From Anaerofilum sp. An201 (lineage in GTDB: Bacteria; Bacillota; Clostridia; Oscillospirales; Ruminococcaceae): a stretch of 64,000 nt of DNA. Shown piece after piece: positions 17,840-29,859 of the stretch. Under the pieces are notes generated by a model. It was not told the origin of the DNA. It made no database searches and saw only the letters and a list, made by a program, of their open reading frames with translations. Position 1 is the first letter of the stretch. Every line of letters begins with the position of its first letter. The stretch spans positions 1-64,000 of the forward strand of contig NZ_NFJT01000007.1 of the NCBI RefSeq assembly GCF_002160015.1. The letters are read 5' to 3'. The translations under genes were made by a program, and so were the position numbers.

Positions 17840-18109
17840 TCACCGCAGCAGATCCTGCTGGTCGGGATGCTGGCTGAACCACTTCTGCGCATAGCTGCAG
17901 GTGGCCACCGCCTTGCGGCCGGTGGCGCGCAGGGCGTCGGCGGTGTGCTGCATCAGCTGACCGGCCACCCCCTGGCCCCGCAGCACGGGGTCCACGAAGG
18001 TGTGGTCGATGTTCACCACGCCCTCTTCAAAGGCGGGGAAGGTGATCTCGGCCAGGGTCTGGCCGTCCTGCTGGTAGATGATTCGGTTTTCTTCGGTGAT
18101 GAACGGCAT
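17840..18109 (-). CDS. Small YjdJ-type GNAT acetyltransferase, 89 aa
   Basis: Single-domain GCN5-related N-acetyltransferase of the short COG2388 kind. The acetyl-CoA pyrophosphate loop is LRGQGVAGQLM, and the C-terminal block CSYAQKWFSQHPDQQDLL is typical of this subfamily. Length equals the family norm. ATG follows AAAGGAGCGCACAT. The substrate is unknown. It lies 13 bases after the 57-residue gene upstream, so the two are probably one transcript. Confidence 0.88.
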   Translation of the reverse strand: MPFITEENRIIYQQDGQTLAEITFPAFEEGVVNIDHTFVDPVLRGQGVAGQLMQHTADALRATGRKAVATCSYAQKWFSQHPDQQDLLR

Positions 18110-18122
18110 ATGTGCGCTCCTT

Positions 18123-18296
18123 TCAAATAATCGTATATTCCAGATCGTGGTACAACAGCCGGGTGCCTTCGTCGATCTCCATCGGAAGCAGGAACCGGGC
18201 CACCGGGTTCAGCCCCTCCACTTCCTTGTCCAGCCGTTTCAGGTGGGCGTAATCGCCGTCGATCAGCACCACCTCATACTCGGCGTCCTCCAGCAT
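18123..18296 (-). CDS. Small conserved-looking protein, 57 aa
   Basis: Unrecognised. The chain starts MLEDAEYEVVLIDGDYAHL and ends TRLLYHDLEYTII; it is acidic, soluble and has alternating beta-like hydrophobic residues. The ATG chosen has AGGAGG eight bases ahead; the frame opens 20 codons earlier without a ribosome signal. It is the first gene of a two-gene unit with the small acetyltransferase. Function cannot be assigned. Confidence 0.65.
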   Translation of the reverse strand: MLEDAEYEVVLIDGDYAHLKRLDKEVEGLNPVARFLLPMEIDEGTRLLYHDLEYTII

Positions 18297-18430
18297 GCGG
18301 AGCACCTCCTTTTGCTTTCGTTTCCCTACAGTATATCCGAAAATGCCTCGCCGCACAAGGTGCGGATGACTTTTGGGACGGGATGTGGTACAATTGACTC
18401 ATCATTTCCCCTGAGAGGAGCGTGGTTGTC

Positions 18431-19525
18431 ATGACCATCGAGCTGCATCGCCGCCCTGCCTGTTTGCGGGAGGCCTTCATGCTGTATTTCCGCCGCAATC
18501 GCCCGCTGATCGCCCTGCGGGTGCTGCTGGGCTTTCTGGCGTTCGCCATCCTGCTGCTCAGCTTTGTCCTGCTTTCGCTGGAGGGCCTGATGTGGGGCGC
18601 CGGCCTTGGGCAGATTTTGGCGGTGTACCCCCGCTTCCTGGTGAACGAGGGATACCTCGGCGCGCTGCTGCCGGTCGCGGTGATGCTGGTGCTCCTCTCG
18701 CCGCGGGTGCTGGGATGGATCGCCGGCGCGCTGGCCGGGCGCCGCGGCGCCGACAGCACGCTGGTGCTGTCCGACCTGCGGATGGTGCTCTACCGCCCCG
18801 ACGGCCAGTACGGCGTCTACTACTACAGCGACGTCACCGGCATGGCCGCCAGCCGTCACACCATCACGGTGTTCCTGGGCGGCAATGTGCTGCTCCCGGT
18901 GCCGGTGGCCGACCTCACCCCGGAACAGACCGACCTGCTCATCGCGCTGTGCAGCCGCCGCATCGCCCCGCCCGAGCGCCCGCTCCCCGTGCCGGTGCAG
19001 CCGCACGACGGCGCCGTCTGGGAAGGTTCGGTGGACCTCACCGTCCCCGATCTCGCCAGCGCGCTGTGGGCCAGCCAGCGCAGCGGCCGCACCCCCCTCA
19101 CCCACACCTACGGCGTGCTGGGCGCGCTGTTCGCGGCGGCGGGCGTGTGGCTGGCCGTGACAGGCGATCCCGTCACCGGCATCGCGCTGGCGCTGCTGGG
19201 CGCGGTGGTGATCGTGCTGGCCGCGCTGGCCTGGCAGTATCCCTTCTGGCTGCGCCGCGCGCGGCGTCTGTGTGTCCACCCGCTGGTGCTGCGCGGATAT
19301 TCCGGCCAGGTGTGGATGGACGAAAACGGCCTGTCCCGCGAGGGACCCGGCGGGCTGCAGCGCTGGCAGTGGAGCGAGATCACCGACATCCTCTCCTGGC
19401 GGGGCGGCATCCTGCTGTACAGCCGCCGCCGCTTTGCGGTGTTCCTGCCCGCACGCTGCTTCGAGAGCCAGCAGCAGCTGGACGAGCTGGCCGCCTGGGT
19501 GCGCCGCACCGCGCATCTGCGCTGA
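18431..19525 (+). CDS. Membrane protein with two YcxB-like modules, 364 aa
   Basis: Four hydrophobic segments occur in two pairs (about residues 27-52, 73-95, 225-245 and 250-270). Each pair is followed by a soluble beta-rich stretch of YcxB type. The first has LVLSDLRMVLYRPDGQYGVY and VFLGGNVLLPVPV. The second has MDENGLSREGPGGLQRWQWS, then GGILLYSRRRFAVFLPARCF. The order suggests an internal duplication of a normal single-module YcxB protein. The function of YcxB proteins is unknown. Start chosen at the ATG ten bases after AGGAG; an in-frame GTG is too close to that site. A strong terminator follows. Confidence 0.8.
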   Translation: MTIELHRRPACLREAFMLYFRRNRPLIALRVLLGFLAFAILLLSFVLLSLEGLMWGAGLGQILAVYPRFLVNEGYLGALLPVAVMLVLLSPRVLGWIAGALAGRRGADSTLVLSDLRMVLYRPDGQYGVYYYSDVTGMAASRHTITVFLGGNVLLPVPVADLTPEQTDLLIALCSRRIAPPERPLPVPVQPHDGAVWEGSVDLTVPDLASALWASQRSGRTPLTHTYGVLGALFAAAGVWLAVTGDPVTGIALALLGAVVIVLAALAWQYPFWLRRARRLCVHPLVLRGYSGQVWMDENGLSREGPGGLQRWQWSEITDILSWRGGILLYSRRRFAVFLPARCFESQQQLDELAAWVRRTAHLR

Positions 19526-19531
19526 ACGAAA

Positions 19532-19573
19532 AACCTCCGCCTGTCTGTGTGTGCAGACAGGCGGAGGTTTTTT
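19532..19573. terminator. Bidirectional terminator between the YcxB-like and BlaI-like genes
   Basis: AACCTCCGCCTGTCTG pairs with its exact complement around a 6-base loop; T-runs are present on both strands, so it serves both convergent genes. Confidence 0.92.
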
Positions 19574-19586
19574 GCATCGCTCTGCA

Positions 19587-19895
19587 TCAGCCCAGCTGAT
19601 CCAGCGTGGCCAGCAGGGCAGCCTTTTCGCCGCCAAAGCGCTTGTTCAGCACCCACTGCAGTTCGGCCTGCTGCACCTGCTCCTTGCTCACGAGCGGCAC
19701 GATCTCGAAACCGGGCTCGTCGCGGCGAAGCACCTTTTTCTCGATCAGGCGTTTGATCACGGTGTAGGTGGTGTTTTTCTTCCAGCCCAGCTCCTGCAAA
19801 GCAAAGGCGGCCGCCTGGCTGGCGCTGGTGGGCTGGTTGGCCCACACAAAACACATCAGGTTCCACTCCGCGTCAAATAATTTGGTTGTCTCCAT
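19587..19895 (-). CDS. BlaI/MecI/CopY-family repressor, 102 aa
   Basis: Winged-helix repressor. LFDAEWNLMCFVWANQPTSA and GWKKNTTYTVIKRLIEKKVL match the recognition region of BlaI/CopY proteins. It is about 20-25 residues shorter than typical BlaI (125 or so), with a short C-terminal dimer helix. No BlaR1-type sensor or copper gene is adjacent, so the inducing signal is unknown; many gut Firmicutes carry such orphans. ATG chosen at METTKLFDAE with GAGAGGAAACAGCACA ahead. A promoter lies upstream. Confidence 0.85.
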   Translation of the reverse strand: METTKLFDAEWNLMCFVWANQPTSASQAAAFALQELGWKKNTTYTVIKRLIEKKVLRRDEPGFEIVPLVSKEQVQQAELQWVLNKRFGGEKAALLATLDQLG

Positions 19896-19996
19896 TGTGC
19901 TGTTTCCTCTCAAATCTCTGAATTTCCTTGCAGCCGCAGGCTGCCTTGTCCACGGTAACCTGCCTCGTACCGCCACAAAAATTATCAATTAGCTTC

Positions 19997-20025
19997 ATTT
20001 TAACATCTTATTCGGCGTAATTCAA
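19997..20025 (-). promoter_or_regulatory. Probable promoter of the BlaI-like gene
   Basis: TTGAAT, 17-base spacer, TAAAAT on the minus strand. The rest of the 342-base gap to the ATP synthase operon shows only AT-rich sequence. Confidence 0.55.
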
Positions 20026-20145
20026 TAGTTTTTTGCCAAAACACCGACATTTTCGGCCAACCTTTCCCACAACCTGTGCGCCCGGAAAGACGGGATGTAC
20101 TTTTTGCCGGTTTTGTGTTTATTTCACAGAATTTTTATACAGATA

Positions 20146-20175
20146 TTGAAGATCCTGTGAACAATGTTGTATAAT
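20146..20175 (+). promoter_or_regulatory. Promoter of the ATP synthase operon
   Basis: TTGAAG, 18-base spacer, perfect TATAAT, about 60 bases ahead of the first gene. Confidence 0.75.
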
Positions 20176-20237
20176 AGATTTTATAATGCTTCGCGTTTCC
20201 TGCTCCGGCTGCGGGGCCGGACAAAGGAGGGAAAGAC

Positions 20238-20492
20238 ATGTCGGAATGGATGCGCACGCTGCGGTTCCTGTCGTGGCTCACACAGGTCGGCGTGTCGGTG
20301 GCGGCGCCGCTGGTGCTGTGCATCGGCGGCGGGCTGTGGCTGTACCGGCGGTTTGCGCTGGGGCCGTGGGTGATCGTCCTGGCGGTGGTGCTGGGGCTTG
20401 GCGGCGCGGCGTGCAGCCTGGCTGCCTTCTTCCGGGTGGTGCAGCGCGAGGCGGAAAAACCCGGCGGACACCGCGGCAATTTCAACCGCTGA
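20238..20492 (+). CDS. AtpZ/AtpI-family small membrane protein, 84 aa
   Basis: First gene of the ATP synthase operon. Two membrane helices (TQVGVSVAAPLVLCIGGGLW and WVIVLAVVLGLGGAACSLAA) joined by a short loop with YRRFALGP, the pattern of AtpZ-type accessory proteins. These help assembly of the c ring or bring Mg2+ in other bacteria; the exact role here is inference. ATG follows AAAGGAGGGAAAGAC. The next gene is a second small accessory membrane protein, 24 bases on. Confidence 0.78.
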   Translation: MSEWMRTLRFLSWLTQVGVSVAAPLVLCIGGGLWLYRRFALGPWVIVLAVVLGLGGAACSLAAFFRVVQREAEKPGGHRGNFNR

Positions 20493-20516
20493 GGTCTGCT
20501 TTTGGGAGGTGAACGG

Positions 20517-20927
20517 ATGAAACCACAACAGGCGGTCGTGCGGGAAACGCTGCACATCGCTGCCGGCTGCGGCATTCTGTGCGCCGTGATGCTGGTCATC
20601 TTTGCCGTGTGCGGGCAGCTGGGGCTTCCCGCCGTGCTGGGAGCCGTGCTGGGCGGCGGCTGGGCCGTGCTGAATTTCTTTCTCATGGGCCTGAGCGTGC
20701 AGAAGGCCGCGGCCGATCCCGCCCGCAGCAAACAGATCGTACAGTTCTCGTACAGCATGCGGATGCTGGGCATGGTGGTGGTGCTGATCCTGGGCTTCAC
20801 GGTGCCCTGGCTGCACTGGCTGGCCGTGCTGCTGCCGCAGCTGTTCCCGCGGGTGACCATCGGGGCGATGCAGGCGATGGGGATGTATAAGCCTGCCCCC
20901 GCCCCGTCCGAAGGGGGGGAAGAATAA
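20517..20927 (+). CDS. atpI: ATP synthase subunit I-like protein, 136 aa
   Basis: Four hydrophobic segments with the GxxxG-rich pair GLPAVLGAVLGGGWAVLNFF typical of AtpI proteins, then YSMRMLGMVVVLILGF. AtpI helps assemble the c ring. The C-terminal tail is short, Pro-rich and acidic. ATG at MKPQQAVV is used because GGGAGG stands seven bases ahead; the frame opens five codons earlier without a separate signal. It ends three bases before the atpB start, so translation is probably coupled. Confidence 0.8.
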   Translation: MKPQQAVVRETLHIAAGCGILCAVMLVIFAVCGQLGLPAVLGAVLGGGWAVLNFFLMGLSVQKAAADPARSKQIVQFSYSMRMLGMVVVLILGFTVPWLHWLAVLLPQLFPRVTIGAMQAMGMYKPAPAPSEGGEE

Positions 20928-20930
20928 GCA

Positions 20931-21692
20931 ATGGATGTATCCATCAACGGCTCGCCCATATACTTCACCATCCCGGTGCTGGGCGGCATCAAGATCACGG
21001 CCTCGCTGGTGAACACCTGGCTGGTGATGGCGGTGCTGATCGCGCTGGCCTGGTGGCTGGGGCGCGGGCTGACGGTGCGCAACGTGTCCCGCAAGCAGGT
21101 GGTGGCCGAGTATATCGTCACCACCGTGCAGGGCTTTGTGGACGGCAACATGGGGCCGAAGTTCTCGCATTTCGCGCCCTTCATCGCGGGGCTGTTCAGC
21201 CTGTCGGCGCTGTCCAGCCTCATCAGCATGGTGGACCTGTTCTCCCCCACCGCCGACCTGTCCACCGAAGTGGCCTGGGCGCTTTTGGTGTTCGGCATGA
21301 TCACCTTCACCAAGATCCGCACCAGCGGCGTTTTCGGCTACCTCAAGGGCTTCACCCAGCCCGTGCCGGTGCTGACGCCCTTCAACATCATCAGCGAGCT
21401 GGCCACTCCCGTGTCGATGGCGTTCCGTCATTTCGGCAACATCATCTCGGGCAGCGTCATCAACACGCTGGTCTACGCGGCGCTGGCGCTGGCCTCGCAC
21501 GGGCTGCTCAGCCTTCTGTTCGGCTGGCTGCCGGGCGCGGTGGGCGAAGTGGTGCGCGCCATCCCGTTTTTGCAGGTGGGCATCCCGGCGGTGCTGTCGG
21601 TGTATTTCGACCTGTTCTCCAGCTTCATGCAGGCGTTCATCTTCTGTATGCTGACCATGCTGTATATCGCGTCGGCCGCCGAGGAGGACTGA
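20931..21692 (+). CDS. atpB: F1Fo ATP synthase subunit a, 253 aa
   Basis: Stator channel subunit that passes the coupling ion to the c ring. The essential Arg is in SMAFRHFGNIISG, preceded by PFNIISELATPVS; the C-terminal helix is FDLFSSFMQAFIFCMLTMLY. Five to six hydrophobic segments and normal length. Its start follows atpI by three bases. The ion may be Na+ because of the c-subunit site. Confidence 0.95.
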   Translation: MDVSINGSPIYFTIPVLGGIKITASLVNTWLVMAVLIALAWWLGRGLTVRNVSRKQVVAEYIVTTVQGFVDGNMGPKFSHFAPFIAGLFSLSALSSLISMVDLFSPTADLSTEVAWALLVFGMITFTKIRTSGVFGYLKGFTQPVPVLTPFNIISELATPVSMAFRHFGNIISGSVINTLVYAALALASHGLLSLLFGWLPGAVGEVVRAIPFLQVGIPAVLSVYFDLFSSFMQAFIFCMLTMLYIASAAEED

Positions 21693-21706
21693 ACCTGTCT
21701 TTTTGA

Positions 21707-22003
<297 letters not shown>

Positions 22004-22043
22004 TTCCCCGCGGGAGCATCTTGGACAGGAAAGGAGGCCCCTT

Positions 22044-22544
22044 ATGTACGAGCTTCTGGTGAGCATTGATTTCTGGCGCATCATCTTCCAGATCTGCAAC
22101 CTGCTCATCCTTGTGCATTTCATCAAGAAATTTTTGTTCAACAAGGTCCAGGCGATCCTGGCCCAGCGCAAGGCCGAGACCGAGGCGATCTACACCGACG
22201 CCGAAGCCGCCCGCGAAGAGGCCAACGCCATGAAGGCCGAGTATGAACAGAACATGGCCACCGCGCGCCAGCAGGCGGCGGCGCTGGTGCAGACGGCCAC
22301 CCAGACCGCCCAGCAGCGCACCGACGAGATGCTGGACGCCGCCCGCCGGGACGCCGCCGCCCTGAAGGCGAAGGCCGAGGCGGACATCGCGCAGGAGCGC
22401 AAGAAGGCGGTGAACGAGCTGAAAGACCAGATCGGCGGCATCGCGATGGACATCGCAGGCAAGGTGGTGGAGCGGGAGCTCGACCCGGCCGACCACGCCG
22501 CTCTGATCGACGAATTCATCAAGGATGTGGGTGAGGCATCATGA
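22044..22544 (+). CDS. atpF: F1Fo ATP synthase subunit b, 166 aa
   Basis: Peripheral stalk. One N-terminal membrane helix (FWRIIFQICNLLILVHFI) is followed by a long charged, alanine-rich coiled coil and a C-terminal end (AALIDEFIKDVGEAS). Length is normal. Start chosen at MYELLVSID with AAAGGAGG ahead; the frame is open further upstream without a signal. Its stop overlaps the atpH start by four bases (ATGA). Confidence 0.94.
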   Translation: MYELLVSIDFWRIIFQICNLLILVHFIKKFLFNKVQAILAQRKAETEAIYTDAEAAREEANAMKAEYEQNMATARQQAAALVQTATQTAQQRTDEMLDAARRDAAALKAKAEADIAQERKKAVNELKDQIGGIAMDIAGKVVERELDPADHAALIDEFIKDVGEAS

Positions 22545-23083
22545 CGACGCAGTTTGCCAATGTCTACGGCGGCGCGCTGTACAGCCTTGCCTGCGAGGAA
22601 GGGCTGGAGGCGGTCATCGGCGAGGAGCTGGCCCAGGTGAACCGGCTCCTGAAGGCCGAGCCGAAAGCCCTCAAGCTGCTGGACAGCCCGCTGGTCCCGC
22701 GCGAGGAGCGCTGCGGATGTGTGCAGCGGATGTTCGGCGGGCAGGTGCAGCCCTATCTCGTGAACTTTCTCAAGCTGCTGTGCCGGCGCGGGCAGATGAG
22801 CCAGCTGGCCGGCTGCGCCGCGCACTACCGCGCCCTGTATAACGAGGCGCACAATATCTCCGACGCGGTGGCCGTCACCGCGCTTCCCCTCTCGCCCGAC
22901 CAGACCGCCCGCCTCAAGGCGCAGCTGGAAAAGGTCACCGGCAAAACCATCCTGCTGGAAAATCGGGTGGACCCGGCGGTGCTGGGCGGCGTGCGGGTGG
23001 AGGTGGACGGCAAGCGGCTGGACGGCACGGTGAAGAACCGGCTGGACGGTTTGCGGCGGGCCATCGGCGGCGCAGTGCTGTGA
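22541..23083 (+). CDS. atpH: F1Fo ATP synthase subunit delta, 180 aa
   Basis: Links the b stalk to the top of the alpha/beta ring. N-terminal FANVYGGALYSLACEEG and the C-terminal NRVDPAVLGGVRVEVDGK, then LDGTVKNRLDGL, are the family's conserved ends. Normal length. Translation is coupled to atpF by the ATGA overlap. A 135-base gap to atpA follows, containing a fragment of the dispersed repeat. Confidence 0.94.
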   Translation: MTTQFANVYGGALYSLACEEGLEAVIGEELAQVNRLLKAEPKALKLLDSPLVPREERCGCVQRMFGGQVQPYLVNFLKLLCRRGQMSQLAGCAAHYRALYNEAHNISDAVAVTALPLSPDQTARLKAQLEKVTGKTILLENRVDPAVLGGVRVEVDGKRLDGTVKNRLDGLRRAIGGAVL

Positions 23084-23089
23084 GAAAAC

Positions 23090-23124
23090 GCCGGATGAGG
23101 TCGAATGCGCGCCATTCGCACCCG
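23090..23124. repeat. Fragment of dispersed repeat type A inside the ATP synthase operon
   Basis: CGCCGGATGAGGTCGAAT, then GCCATTCGCACC matches the end of the copy at 38772-38808 with few changes. A GGGGGAGCGTTCCCCC hairpin lies downstream at about 23178-23193. These fill the atpH-atpA gap. Confidence 0.7.
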
Positions 23125-23218
23125 TCAAACACACACCCCGCGCGGCAAAATCCTATACAGTATATCGACAAGCTTCGGGGGGAGCGTTCCCCCTTTGAAC
23201 AGGAAAGCTGGTGATACG

Positions 23219-24733
<1,515 letters not shown>

Positions 24734-24748
24734 GGGAGGTGCAGCCGG

Positions 24749-27412
<2,664 letters not shown>

Positions 27413-27435
27413 GTTCCCCGCCATTTTTCCAAAGC

Positions 27436-27470
27436 AAAGACCGCACCCCGTTTGGGGTGCGGTCTTTTTT
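27436..27470 (+). terminator. Terminator of the ATP synthase operon
   Basis: AAAGACCGCACCCC stem with perfect complement, 4-base loop, then TTTTTT. Confidence 0.93.
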
Positions 27471-27505
27471 GCGTGTTTGTATGCATCCGCTGGCAAACCC
27501 GGAAC

Positions 27506-27651
27506 GGCTTTCCCCTTGGGGGGAAGCTGTCCCCCCCAAGGGGTACTGATGAGGGGAAGTCCGGCGAAACGCACCCTCTCTTCCATGAGTATCGTGCAGA
27601 CGACAGACCGTCTCCCTTGCCGTACCGTTGGCTTCCCCCTGGGGGGAAGCT
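27506..27651. repeat. Dispersed repeat type B, two copies
   Basis: Copy one (27506-27560): GGCTTTCCCCTTGGGGGGAAGC, stem CCCCCCAAGGGG, then CTGATGAGGGG. Copy two (27623-27651): CGTACCGTTGGCTTCCCCC and its hairpin partner. They sit between the ATP synthase terminator and the restriction cassette. Confidence 0.8.
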
Positions 27652-27685
27652 CCATGAGTATCGTGCAGACGACAGACCGTCTCCC
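27582..27685. repeat. 35-base direct repeat, two copies
   Basis: Identical 35-mers at 27582-27616 and 27651-27685, starting TCCATGAGTATCGTGCAGAC and ending GACCGTCTCCC, flank a type B hairpin. The second copy abuts the AT-rich restriction cassette. Confidence 0.85.
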
Positions 27686-27753
27686 GCACATCCAGCATCT
27701 TCTTTATTGCTTAATTTAAAAACGCAAAAATATTTAATTTTCAGAATTTTTTC

Positions 27754-27802
27754 TTGATATTTATCAATATAATCTTGATAAATATCTTTTTTGTGTTACA
27801 AT
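27754..27802 (+). promoter_or_regulatory. Promoter and paired operator of the controller-methyltransferase genes
   Basis: TTGATA, 16-base spacer, TACAAT form the promoter (27775-27802). Two palindromes lie over it: GATATTTATC in 27756-27765 and GATAAATATC in 27777-27786, reverse complements of each other, centred 21 bases apart (two helical turns). The second covers the -35. This is the layout of C-box operators used by controller proteins. Confidence 0.65.
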
Positions 27803-27823
27803 AAACAAACAAGGAGGTTCAAA

Positions 27824-28033
27824 ATGTCTGTAAATTACTCAAAACTATGGAAACTGCTGATTGATAAAAAGATGAATAAGTCGCAGCTTCGGAGTCTTGC
27901 TGGTATCAGCACAAATGCCATTGCAAAATTAGGTAAAAACGAATTCGTTTCATTGGAAACATTAGAGAAAATTTGTTTAGCACTGAACTGCAATATTGAA
28001 GACATTATGGAGTTTACTTTTTCCGCAACATAA
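27824..28033 (+). CDS. Small HTH (Cro/XRE-type) controller protein, 69 aa
   Basis: A short XRE-family DNA-binding protein: KLWKLLIDKKMNKSQLRSLA, then GISTNAIAKLGKNEFVSLET and CLALNCNIEDIMEF. Nearly the whole chain is the helix-turn-helix domain. ATG follows AAGGAGG. It lies 15 bases before a DNA methyltransferase gene, with paired palindromes over its promoter, the arrangement of C-proteins that time restriction-modification expression. That role is inferred. AT-rich, unlike the flanking operons. Confidence 0.82.
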   Translation: MSVNYSKLWKLLIDKKMNKSQLRSLAGISTNAIAKLGKNEFVSLETLEKICLALNCNIEDIMEFTFSAT

Positions 28034-28048
28034 TCAAGGAGTACCTGT

Positions 28049-29077
28049 ATGACAACGCATAAAATACTGGTGGGAGATAGCCGAAATCTCGCTGCAATTC
28101 CTGCATCATCTGTACAACTAATTGTTACATCACCGCCATATCCAATGGTTGAAATGTGGGATAACTCATTTGGAAGACAGGATTTGTCTATAAAAGCGGC
28201 ACTGGAAGCTAATGACGGTATCACCGCCTACCACAAAATGCATTTCGTTCTAAACAAGATATGGGCTGAATGCGACAGAATTCTTTCCGAAAACGGATTT
28301 ATATGCATCAATATAGGCGATGCCACAAGAACTATAAATGGCAATTTTCAGCTCTATCCAAACCACACACAAGTGATTCTATTTTTTCAAAGCAAAGGTT
28401 ATTCTGTGTTGCCGGATATTCACTGGAGAAAACAGTCGAATTCACCCAACAAATTTATGGGATCTGGAATGTATCCTGCTGGTGCTTATGTCACGTATGA
28501 GCACGAATATATTTTGGTATTTCGGAAGGGCGGAAAACGACTTTTCTCTGGCGAATCAAAGAAAAAGCGGCAGAAAAGCGCATATTTCTGGGAAGAGCGC
28601 AATATTTGGTTTTCTGATTTATGGGATATTAAGGGTACGTCTCAGTCAATTACAGTTCCGAATACTGGACGTGATCGGAATGCTTCGTATCCTTTTGAAA
28701 TTCCTTATAGACTCGTTAATATGTATTCGTCCGAAGGCGACACAGTTCTTGATCCATTTGCCGGCTTAGGTACCACCTGTTTGGCTTGTATGGCTTCTAA
28801 TCGAAATAGCATTGGTGTCGAAATTGATCCCACAATAGCTGATCTGGCACTTAAAAACATCCATGTCACACCCGATGCATTGAACGGGATTATTCGCAGC
28901 CGTTTGGCTAAGCATGTGGCATTTATTGATAGCCTTCCAGCCGAGAAAAAAGAAAAGTGTTATCAAAATACCGCCCACGACTTCAAGGTGAAAACCAAAC
29001 AGGAAACTGCCATAAAAATTGATCCGATCAAATCTGTACTTTCAGCAGGAAATACTGTAACGTGTATATATGAATAA
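28049..29077 (+). CDS. Type II DNA methyltransferase (N4-cytosine/N6-adenine, beta-class order), 342 aa
   Basis: The catalytic motif IV is TSPPYP at residues 27-32, and the SAM-binding motif I is DPFAGLGTT at 235-243, near the C-terminus, giving the permuted beta-class order. SPPY favours cytosine-N4 methylation. The convergent neighbour is an MjaI-family endonuclease, whose prototype cuts CTAG; protection of CTAG is therefore the first hypothesis. GC content is far below the neighbours, indicating recent transfer. A strong hairpin separates the two convergent genes. Confidence 0.88.
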   Translation: MTTHKILVGDSRNLAAIPASSVQLIVTSPPYPMVEMWDNSFGRQDLSIKAALEANDGITAYHKMHFVLNKIWAECDRILSENGFICINIGDATRTINGNFQLYPNHTQVILFFQSKGYSVLPDIHWRKQSNSPNKFMGSGMYPAGAYVTYEHEYILVFRKGGKRLFSGESKKKRQKSAYFWEERNIWFSDLWDIKGTSQSITVPNTGRDRNASYPFEIPYRLVNMYSSEGDTVLDPFAGLGTTCLACMASNRNSIGVEIDPTIADLALKNIHVTPDALNGIIRSRLAKHVAFIDSLPAEKKEKCYQNTAHDFKVKTKQETAIKIDPIKSVLSAGNTVTCIYE

Positions 29078-29080
29078 AAG

Positions 29081-29135
29081 CGGCCGGGTACATGGGACAC
29101 TGTTTCCTATGTACCCGGCCATAAACCGCTTTTTA
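29081..29135. terminator. Hairpin between methyltransferase and endonuclease genes
   Basis: GGCCGGGTACAT and ATGTACCCGGCC form a long stem within flanking GCGG/CCGC bases, followed by TTTTT on the plus strand. It can separate the convergent transcripts. Confidence 0.85.
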
Positions 29136-29149
29136 GCCGTTTATATTTC

Positions 29150-29734
29150 TCAAAATTCAATTTTCAATCCTGTCTTGGTCTTTGTATAATAGATAATTGT
29201 AACATCAATTGTTTCAGACAGACGCCCCATCGTTTTGTAGGTATCCGGTTTTATGGAAAATGGTTCATTTCCTACAAATCCATCAATCCCTTTCGCTTCT
29301 TCTTCCGGTGTTGCGAGGCGATATGTAGTGCCTCTTTTCTCCGCTAAGAAACCCAAAATTGCCTTTTGGACATAAAGGCCATTAAAGGTTTTGCAAACCA
29401 CTAAGTCTTCCACCCACTGCTCAACCATTTCCCTGTCAATCAGGGTAATGGCTTCGCGCAGATTCTGCACTTGTGCATAGATTTTATCTGTTGCTTTTTC
29501 AAATGCTTCGGGATACCGCTCAACATACCACTGTCGCCAAGTATCAATTGTTATTTCAGATTCAGAAGCCAAAAATTGTGGAAAAAGCTCCGACATTTGC
29601 CCAACAACCACTGGGCGGGTACCCTGTGCATTTTGATTTGCCCAGTTGATTAACTGTGACGTATATTTAGGAAACACCCGGCTTTTGCTTGCGTTATAGA
29701 ATTCTATCTCTTCATTTTTTATTGTATAATTCAT
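29150..29734 (-). CDS. MjaI-family type II restriction endonuclease, 194 aa
   Basis: The start EIEFYNASKSRVFPKYTSQL and the block PVVVGQMSELFPQF are characteristic of MjaI-type endonucleases. The candidate catalytic segment is GIDGFVGNEPFSIKP (Asp followed by Ser-Ile-Lys). The prototype recognises CTAG. Length is close to the family. ATG follows AAGGAAGGGAAACAA. It is convergent with its methyltransferase and has no controller of its own next to it. Strongly AT-rich. No frameshift is seen, so it is probably active. Target site is inference. Confidence 0.85.
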   Translation of the reverse strand: MNYTIKNEEIEFYNASKSRVFPKYTSQLINWANQNAQGTRPVVVGQMSELFPQFLASESEITIDTWRQWYVERYPEAFEKATDKIYAQVQNLREAITLIDREMVEQWVEDLVVCKTFNGLYVQKAILGFLAEKRGTTYRLATPEEEAKGIDGFVGNEPFSIKPDTYKTMGRLSETIDVTIIYYTKTKTGLKIEF

Positions 29735-29859
29735 TTGTTTCCCTTCCTAAAGTTTTTTATAATTTTTTTGCGACCTTCGATGCCTCTTAATTCTCAAAAT
29801 CCAATTCTAATGTCGTCACAGCAGTTATCCATACAGTACATTGTATGAATTTTCATTCA

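Noticed and set aside
27582-27685. CRISPR array
   Set aside because: Only two 35-base copies with a spacer made of the dispersed hairpin repeat, no further units and no cas genes.
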